Source: Perca fluviatilis
Taxonomy: Eukaryota; Chordata; Actinopteri; Perciformes; Percidae
NCBI RefSeq assembly: GCF_010015445.1
Contig: NC_053116.1
Coordinates: forward strand, 3,756,068 to 3,820,067
Direction of reading: 5' to 3'
Length of the DNA: 64,000 bases
In this document: positions 25,156-35,200 of the stretch, one piece after another
Position numbering within the stretch: position 1 is the stretch's first letter
How the letters are laid out: every line of letters begins with the position of its first letter
The notes under the pieces: model-generated
Told to the model about the DNA's origin: nothing
Database searches by the model: none
What the model saw: the letters and a program-made list of their open reading frames with translations, nothing else
Translations under genes and position numbers: made by a program

Positions 25156-28100
25156 TGTGTGTGTGTGAGAGACAGAGCTCCGCTCTCTCTCGATATGTAG
25201 AGAGGACAGATAAGCTTGCACTTACGAGCTCTCAGGTACTGAAATTTGGTACCGTTTGTTTTAAAGTGAAACGGTCCTTGGTATTACCGACGTAATTCGT
25301 TTGGTACCCAAAAAAAGTACTGAGTTCGGTACCCAACCCTACATGGGACACTAACAGCAGTCTCCTGTTTGTTTGAGCCATCCACCCACCACGACCTGCT
25401 CCCTACACAGACTCTGGCACTCTTTATATATATTATATATACCACGGCACCTGACTTCCTGCTTAGAGGCAGCCGACATGTCCTGGCTCACCATTACGCG
25501 AGTTGCACTCAAATTAAATAGTACATTACTTTTTGTAGGTATAAGTACAAACAGTGAATGAGTCAGCCTGAACACTGCTTTATTTGTTCTCATCTTTACC
25601 GTTTCATACTTAAAGGGCATTTACACAGTAATAGGTGTTAAAAGCCATGATCTAGTGTGGGGGAAGTTAGCCTACTCCGTGTTTTTGACAATTTGTTTCA
25701 AAAGAGTATTCATGATGTAGTTGTAGACCTCGTAGGTTTCTTTAGTTCTTACCTGACTCTCCATGCACTGCACAATGTCTTGCTGGACCTTCCACTGAGC
25801 AATGCTTCTGTCACCACGACTGTGTTCAGAATGGAGATGCCTAGAACACCCAAAAGAACATGGTTAATGGGACGGTGTTTTTAGGAAATACACTTGTTTG
25901 CCATGAAACCCTAAATCGGATGAGAAGCCCTGATCTCTTTGTGTCCAATAGAGACAGGTCTGATGTTCTGTTCAAGTCCTTTCCCCTATAGATATGTGTC
26001 TACTTAACCTACCAGAAGCCAACCATAGCCCAGCCAAATGTAGTCATCTCTGCCATGCCTAAACATAACCTGATGTTAACTTAAATTCTAAAGTCTTAAC
26101 CTTTTCCTCTATACTCCCAATGGGTTGCAGATACAACACACTTGGTGGTGGAAAAGTTTAGTCCCCTCTGCAATAAAGGCTCAGAATGCAATGTTACTAA
26201 TCCTAGCTTCTGGGGAGTTTACTCCCCGGAGTCCTTATGCTTTTTTTCCCCCAGCGTATTTCCTTGGAGAACGTTGGCACCAAGACCCTGGTTGCAGCTG
26301 TCGCCGTGGTCCTGCTGCACTCCCTGCTGAGCTCAGCGATGCCCTGCAATGTCATGCTGCGTCCTGCTGAACCCTGCAGCTTCCCGCTACATCCAGTCAC
26401 TGTTCCATTATTAATGTGACTACTATCGCCACTGTTCATCACACCCCCAACCGACACCGTCAGACACCGCCTACCAAGAGCCTGGGTCTGTCCGAGGTTT
26501 CTTCCCAAGAGGGAGTTTTTCCTCGCCACTGTCGCACTGCTTGCTCTTGAGGGAATTACTGGAATTGTTGGAATTGTTGGGGCTTTGTAAATTATAGAGT
26601 GTGGTCTAGACCTACTCTATCTGTAAAGTGTCTCGAGATAACTTATGTTATGATTTGATACTATAAATAAAATTGAATTGAAATTGAATTGAATTGAATT
26701 AATGTATACTTCTTTCTTATCTGCATGTATGTCTGTAGTTATAGAACTGGATTTATTGACATATGTGCGTTATGTACTGTTCAATGTATCTATGTTTTGG
26801 AAGCACAAATAAATCACACACTGTAAACACAATTACCCCGTTGAGGACAATAACTCACCACAAAGGGCAGCACTTTTACACTGCTGAAATCATGATTTCA
26901 TAACCGTGACATAATTGGACAAAATTACCAAATACATAACGCTGCTGTACTGCGCATGCGGGAGACTCACACACAAACACGCACAGAGATTCCGCGATTT
27001 ATAGTTAGATGTATTATTAACAATAACAAACACGCAACACATATATTTCTGTCATTTATAACATTTCTACAATGATTGAAAGATGTTGGAATTTGTTTTT
27101 CTTCACAATTAATTTATATATTATTATTTTTATTTTTTTTGTGGTTATATTTGATGTCTATACTGCAAGAATCACTTTGGTCTTATTCATCGTAGAGTAT
27201 GACAGAGCTCAAACTTGGCAACCTCACTGTGGAGCCAGGACTTCTGAGGTGCTTTGTGCAGTGACTGGGCCCTCACATCGACTCAATTACATAATTCTAG
27301 ACATTTTCAATGAAGCCAAGCTTAGCACAAACACCGGGAGCTGGGGGAAGGGCTGGCCTAGCTCCATTATTTAATCAGAGAGCAGTGTTTCCCACAGGTT
27401 GATAATTAACTTGTGGTGGTGGCGTGTGATGGCTGGGTTCAGTAATAAACTATCCAAACAAAGGTTTATGAACTATTTATTGAAAACAATGACTACATAA
27501 CAAGATCATTTAGAAAGAAAGAAGTATTTACATAGCCTATTAAACAAACCAGACTAGAAGATGATACAGATGAAATGTAGCTGTGCTTTGTCAATTAAAT
27601 CTGGTTCGTTTGTCAAATACATTTTATGGTTCAGAAAGCCTTACATTACATTACATGTCATTCAGCTGACACTTTTATCCAAAGCGACTTAAAATTACTA
27701 TATATGTCAGAGGTCACACACCTTTGGAACAATTAGGGGTTAAGTGTATTACTCAGGGACACATTGGTTGATGTATCACAATGGGAATTGAACCCAGATC
27801 TCCCACACCAAAGGCATGTGTCATATCCATTGCGCCATCACCACCGCCTTACAACCATACTATGATTCGTACAGAAAGTTCCGTTATTATAAATCTCAAC
27901 ACTATGTACACATCGGATCTCCTCCTAACTCCTGTTGAATCATATTACACTTAAAGGGGTGATAGAATGCAAAACCGATTTTACCCTGTCATAGTTGAAT
28001 AACGACAGTTCGGTGGGTAAATAGGACATACATAGAAGCTCAAAATCCCATTGACACCCCTTTACTATGAAAATCTCATATTTTGAAACTGCCGCTGAAA

Positions 28101-29234
28101 ACGGGCGAATCTCAACAAAGCTGGAAGTTGACGTCAACCTCCCAAAAACCGGAACCTTTGTCAGCCCATGGGTGTATTAAGAGAATGGTCACGCCCCAAC
28201 ATTTACATAGGCTACACAACTGACCTGAGATCAGGTAGTCTTCTGAATCTAGCTAGGTCACGCAGATCTCTGCTATTCCATTACAAAATTCACTTCTGAA
28301 ACTTTTTTATGCGAGAAATCAACTATGTCAATGTCAAATATGGGCCGCTTTACGAAAATGGATGGCTAATTGCAAATTTTGTCTGACTGTGTGTCGGAGT
28401 TCAGCGCCGGTGGTGCCTGTGTTGCTGCCTGTGTTGCTGCCTCGCTGCCCGGCCTGCCTTCCTTCACAGACCCCGGCCTGCTGTGAGGTACTTGGAGTTG
28501 CGTCACGACTGGCAGCCCACAGCACTCCATACCCGCGCAAAGTCACCGTCTCTTGGGCTAATGACAACCAAATGCCCCTGCCCTGACAGAGCTCCAGGGC
28601 CTGCAAGTCTCCTCTTCCTGCTAGCTAAATGCCCGGTGTATGTGAGTGAGAGCGCGGTCAGCGAGCTTGTTACGCCAGCAATCTCTTACCACAGGTTTCA
28701 GTTAATCTTTTAATGTGTGTAATTATAATTTGTTGAGTTATTTAAACAAACGATTGGGGAAATAAACGCCGCTTGTCCGCAAGTCTCATTGATAAGCCTG
28801 CTGCTGGATGTAGCTCTATAAATGAGAGCTAGCTAGCCTCCTCTTAGAATTCCTCTGAAATTCACAAATATTCATTAACTTGAAATCGGACACCGTTGTT
28901 AGCTTTATGAGATATTTAGCTAGATGTCGTATACGTGGCGTGACGAAATTCAAACTGTACTCGAATTATGACCAAAAAAGAAGCTAACTGTGAATTGTAG
29001 CCACACAGGTAGCTAGGATTGAAGGGACAGTTGCAGCTAACGGAAGCCCTACTCTTCACAAATATTCATTAATTTGAAATCGGACACCGTTGTTAACTTT
29101 ATAAGACATTTAGCTATATGTTGTATACGTGGCGTGACGATATTCAAACTGTAAATATACTCGAATTACGATCAAAAATAAAGTATCTAACTATAACACA
29201 AAAAAGGAAAAAAAGGGAAAAAAAAGGAACTCTA

Positions 29235-29267
<33 letters not shown>

Positions 29268-32200
29268 AAGCTATTATTATACATATATATGTTATCGTGA
29301 CGAAATTCAAACTGTACTCGAATTACGATCAAAAATAAAGCTAACTATACGTGATTTGTAGCCACACAGGTAGCTAGGATTGAAGGGACAGTTGCAGCTA
29401 ACGGAAGCCCTACTCTTCACAAATATTCATTAATTTGAAATCGGACACTGTTGTTAACTTTATAAGACATGTAGCTAGATGTTGTATACGTGGCGTGACA
29501 AAATTCAAACTGTAAATATACTTGTAATGACGCCGAAAATGAAGCTAACTATCCGTGATTTGTAGCTACAAATCTACATCCAGCCGCAGGCTCTATCAAT
29601 GGGACTCGCGGACAAGCGGCGTTTATTTCCCCGATCGTTTGTTTAAATAACTCAACACATTATAATTACACACATTAAAAGATTAACTGAAACCTGTGGT
29701 AAGAGATTGCTGGCATAACAAGCTCGCTGACCGCGCTCTCACTCACATACACCGGGCATTTAGCTAGCAGGAAGAGGGGAGTTGCAAGCCCTGGAGCTCT
29801 GTCAGGGCAGGGGCATTTGGTTGTCATTAGCCCAAGAGACGGTGACTTTGCGCGGGTATGGAGTGCAGTGGGCTGCCAGCTCCAAGTACCTCATAGCAGG
29901 CCGGGGTCTGTGAAGGAAGGCAGGCCGGGCGCAGAGGCAGCAACACAGGCAGCAACACCGGCGCTGAACTCCGGCACACAGTCGGACAAAAGTTGCAATT
30001 AGCCATCCATTTTCGTAAAGCGGCCCATATTTGAGCTTTACATAGTTGATTTCTCGCATAAAAAAGTTTTAGAAGTGAATTTTGTAATGGAATAGCCCGA
30101 TAAACAATGTATAACTTTGCAGTGTCTGAAATATGAGAGTCTCCCATGTGTTTCTATGTAGTTTGCTCAAACCAATCAGCACGTATCTCATTCGGAATTT
30201 TAATGAGCATACCATATTTGGAAGAAAAGCTCTTATCCAGCCATATTCACAGGGTAGTTAAGGGCCTAATAAAATAGCATTCGGGCAATTTTCAGCCCAA
30301 CCAATGTTACATACCTTATTAGGAGACCTTAAGGAACAGTGTAAAATACCCTATATAATCATTCTATCACCCCTTTAAGGCTATCAAAAGTTAATTCTGT
30401 TAATTTTGTTTGTTATAGACCATTGTTCATTGTTAAAAGTGTTTTCATCCGTGTTTTGAGGATCCTAATAACGTTAAACAAGACACCCTGTAACACGTAC
30501 TACACATGTCCGTGTTGCACACAAGATCTCATCTGAGCAGATTTCTGTCATTCAAAGAACTCTGGATTGTAGTTTAAAACTTTTACAGCAAACTTAATAA
30601 AATGCTGGGTTTTATAGGGGCTCAAGTGCATAAATAACGCATACAGTTAATGGGTACGGGCACGGAGAGAACGAGAACTGAAGGCTCGGTTAGCGACGAT
30701 TAGCTCCGGTTAGCGGTTAGCTCCAGGTAACTCCAAATACAGATCACCTCAAGCAGAACACAGTTCCGCGGAGAGAGTGAACAACCAGACTCTGATAAAT
30801 GACATTCAGGACGCTTTCACAGCGGTGTGGCTGCAGGGTTTCTACGTTTTATCAGTACGGTGAATCCCACGGGATGCCACAAGCAGCATGCTACTTCTAA
30901 CGTAAGCCTGGCTCTGAGCCTGAAGTGAACTGTTGACGCTGTGACATGCATGCAGCGTGTGGCTATACAAGGGGGAAGTGCTGGAGGCCAGTGATCTGGG
31001 TGCACTATAAAAATGCATCGTTGACTGGAAAAGACATGTAATTTGGATTTTATTTATCTGGGCGGGGCATCCAATTAGAACCTATATATGGGATACACTG
31101 GATAGTGCCTCCTAGTAACAACACAGCATCTAAAATGTCCTGTCTCCATGTATCCTCAGTGCATGGTGCTGCCAGGATTCTGGGTAAGATGGAAATGTGC
31201 TGAAATAGTTATTTTATAGATGCAAATAATGCTTGTTAGGTTATTGTTACATTACATTTTTGATAGCAACTTAAAGGTTCTGTACTCAACATTTAGAACA
31301 TTAACATAGCAGCGAACAAATATTAGCTAAAGATATATATTGGAGAAATTAATGAAGTCCCACTCCCCCTGTGACAGCCGGTCCAGGTGCACGTGCATAT
31401 GAGTGCATGTGAGTCAATTGTACGTCGTTATCAGACGCCCGCGGGCCGTGACAAAGCATTGGTATTTTGACGAGTTGGGGAACGGTCTATGAGAGCCGTG
31501 TGGAGGCAATCCCAGCCCACTTTCTTTGTGAATATCGAGTACAGCTCCTTTAAAAATGATTCTTCTGTAATCTGTACCTCCTAAAGGTTAAAAAATAACC
31601 ATTCCCCAAAATGCCACACCACTCCAAAGACATGTGATGTCATGACTGTAGTATTCAGAAGTTGACTTACTTTAAGAAACTAGGGAAATCCTCAGACACC
31701 ACGTCACAGCCAGGCCAGCGGCAGAGGCCCCTCACAAACAGAGCACTGGTCTCCTCAGGGGGGCTGCAGGAACACAAAGAGCTCAGTCATTTACCAGGGA
31801 TGTAACAAAAGTATTTTCAGACTTAAGGTGCAGTAAGCGATGATTGTTTTGTTTTTTAATTTATTTTCCTTGTAAAGCTCTCAACATAATGTTGTGGGTA
31901 GAGAGTGAATGAAACAGGGTGCTAGTTTCTGCTGACAATAGTAGCAGATTATCTGTGTAGGCATTTGCGTGTTTGTATGTATGTATGTATGTGTTCTGTG
32001 TGTATATGTTGTTGATGTTGTTATTGTTGTTGTTATATGATCCCCGCAAACTCTTTGGTAAATCCACTTAAATTTCACCCTTGTTTCTCATATGACCTTC
32101 GTTGATTTGAATAACGATGGAGAGGATTTAAAACACTATATTGATTCAGATAACAATATAAATTGTAAATATTACATGCCTGAACTATTAAAATGCTTAA

Positions 32201-35200
32201 ACAATGAAAAAAACTACTAATTTTTGCACCTAAACATTAGAAGCTTGTGTTAACATCATGATGATTTAGTTATCTTACTTTCCAACTTACTGTAGCTTTG
32301 ATGTTATTGGTTGCAGTGAAACCTGGCTTAATGATAGGACCTTTATTGATATTCTTAATCTTGATGGCTATAAGCTATTTATCAAAAACAGGTCCGGCCA
32401 CACTGGCGGGGGTGTTTGTTTATGTGCACTCCAGACATCATATGAGTGTTTGCGATGACATTGTCCTAGATGATGATCATTCTGACTCCCTTTTTATTGA
32501 GATAAACCTAACTATTGCTAAAAAGGTCAAACTGGAGGAAATTTTAATTTTCTATCTTCTATCTTGGAAAGTGCTAAATGAAGTCCTAAACAACTGCCAT
32601 AAGAACACCGTGCTCCCCGATACCGTAGGTATACATTTACATTTAAGTAGTAATGTCACTAATGACATTGATCAGCAAAAAATTACTTTGTCTCCATCGG
32701 GGAAAATCTCTTTAACAAAATAAACCAACCCCAGGGTGTGTCTTTTAACCATTATTTACCAAATAACTATGTCAACTCCTTTTTTATAAAGCCAACCGAC
32801 TGCAATGAAGTCTATAAAATCCTCATTTCCTGAAAATATTATAGAGCCACTTATTGTATCAATCTTTCTCTGCTCTCTGGAATTGTGCCGAAAAGGGCAA
32901 ACATTGCAAGAATTATACCAGTATTTAAATCTGGGGGGTATACATGATATGAGCCATTATCGTCCCGTATCAATCTTGTCTACAATCTCTAAGGCATTAG
33001 AGAGAGTAGTGTAAAATAGGCTGAATGGCTACCTTGATAAGCTAAATATTATTGCCTCATCCCTTTATGGCTTCAGGAAATACAAGGCATTTAACACTAT
33101 TGATTGTGGAATCAGAGGACTACCGCTTAGCTGGTTCACAAGTTATTTATTTGGCAGACATCAATATGTAATACATGAACAAATTTCCACAAGCAACCCA
33201 TTAAATTTGGAGTCCCCCAGGGCTCTATTTTGGGGGCTCTCCTCTTTATATTATATATTAATGACTTCCTCCATGGTCTTAAACAAAGTTTTATTTGCTG
33301 ATGACACAAACTTATTTATGTCACATAAGAGTCCAATTGCACTGCAAGAAATAATAAAACAAATTATTGAAAGAGTAAATACCACTAAATTCCTAGGGGG
33401 TCCGTATTGATGAATGTTTAAATTTCAAATGCCATATATGATCATTTAACAAAAAAGTTATCTAAACGTCATTTTGTCCCACACTCAGCACTTCTCACCT
33501 TATATTCTAGTGATGGTCAAATGAAGCTTTGTGAACCATTGTCTTTATTTTCTGAGCTCACTAGATGGCGCTCTCTGTTCAAAGAAAAAGGTTAAAGGAA
33601 TGGCAATTCAGTGTGTTTTCAACCCTTTGTTGAAGAGAGAGCACCATCTAGTGGGCTCAGAAAAAAGAGAAAATGGTTCACAAAGCTACATTTGGCCATC
33701 ACAATTATATACAACTTAGTCTAAGCCCCATTTAAACTATTTTAATGTTATATGGTGTACATACAGGCATTAACGTAGTCTGAGCCCAGTACTCCCACTC
33801 GTCCTTTGTTTCGTGGCCTTTGTTTGCTAAGGCTTACCGAATATATTGTCTTTCAAAATGCCTGCATGATATTTCAGGTCATTCACAGGCTAAATTACAG
33901 ATTGTGTGAGCTTGTTCCAATCTGTCATCCCCAGCACACTTATGACATAAGGGGAAAACATCTGATCACTGGTAAAAAACAAAGGTTGAAGTGCTCAAGC
34001 CTGAATGTAGTTTGTAGTGGACCGCAGATTTGGAACAAGCTTGATGAAAGCTTGAAATTGTCGCATTCTGTCTCCATCTTCAAGAAAAATCTGAAGGAAA
34101 AATTGCTCATAACATGATTGTTGATTATTCATAAAGTGTTATATTTGTACTCAGATTGTCTGTATTTTTGTGGTATTTGTCTGTGTTGTGTCTATTGTGA
34201 ATTGAGTTTTTTAGTGTCTTTGCTGTGTTGTATATTTAATGTTATTGGGCCCCCTCCAAAAAGCTTTAAGTAGCTTTTTTGGGGTATCCTGTTTTACGCG
34301 TCCTACATATGATCATTGTACAGTCTGAAATTGTGTTTTAATGATATGATGATGACGCGTGAATAAACTAAAACTGAACTGAAATGGAAGTGAACACAGA
34401 TTATGAGCGATTCTTTCACCCCATATTCCCCAAAGTAAATATTGGAGCCATTTTTCACAGGCCACATATCTCCAGAACATTCTGACACTAAAATCGTATT
34501 TTTCAAACAAATTTTTCAGACACATCAGGAGTAAATTTACTTTGTTCCAGACCTGTTTCTGTCTCAGGACCAAACTCTTGTTTCCCACATTAGACCTATT
34601 TTTATTGATGTCTCCACAATCATAGAATTCAGCAATTACTTTTGTGAGTACAGTGTTATCATAACTGAACGTACCAATGGCCAGACTTACAGAAGTATGA
34701 CACAAGTTGTAATAAACCGTAGTGTGAACGCAAGATACTGGAACTGCTTTATTTGGGGCAGTGACAAAACATTTTCCAGCAGAGTACAGTTGCTGACACT
34801 AATGTCCATCACCAAAGAACAGTAGTAAACCGTGACTCTTAACCCTTGGCCCCCTGACCCCCCTTCCCTTGTTGGTAAAAAAAAGCAAACTACCAGCCTA
34901 GCTTATTTTTTCCTCTCTTATAGTACTGCAAACATTATGTATGACAATTCATGGCATGCTCTGAAACAAAAATTAAGAAGCTAGTCCAGCCTTAACAATG
35001 CAATAAGCAAACGGAGAGAGTGAGTATTATCGCCAAAACAAAAACCAGCTGATTTCTAAAGTGAAATGCAAATCCACCTTACAGATAATCACATCATCAC
35101 ACAGGATGTGTGTGTGCCAGAGAATGGGAGCCAGAGCCTTTAGTTATCAGGCTCCGCTCCTATGGAACCAGCTCCCAATCTGGGTTCGGGGGGCAGAAAC

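Noticed and set aside
27638..27848. A tRNA gene
   Set aside because: A and B boxes are present, but the cloverleaf is not intact and a SINE tail follows.
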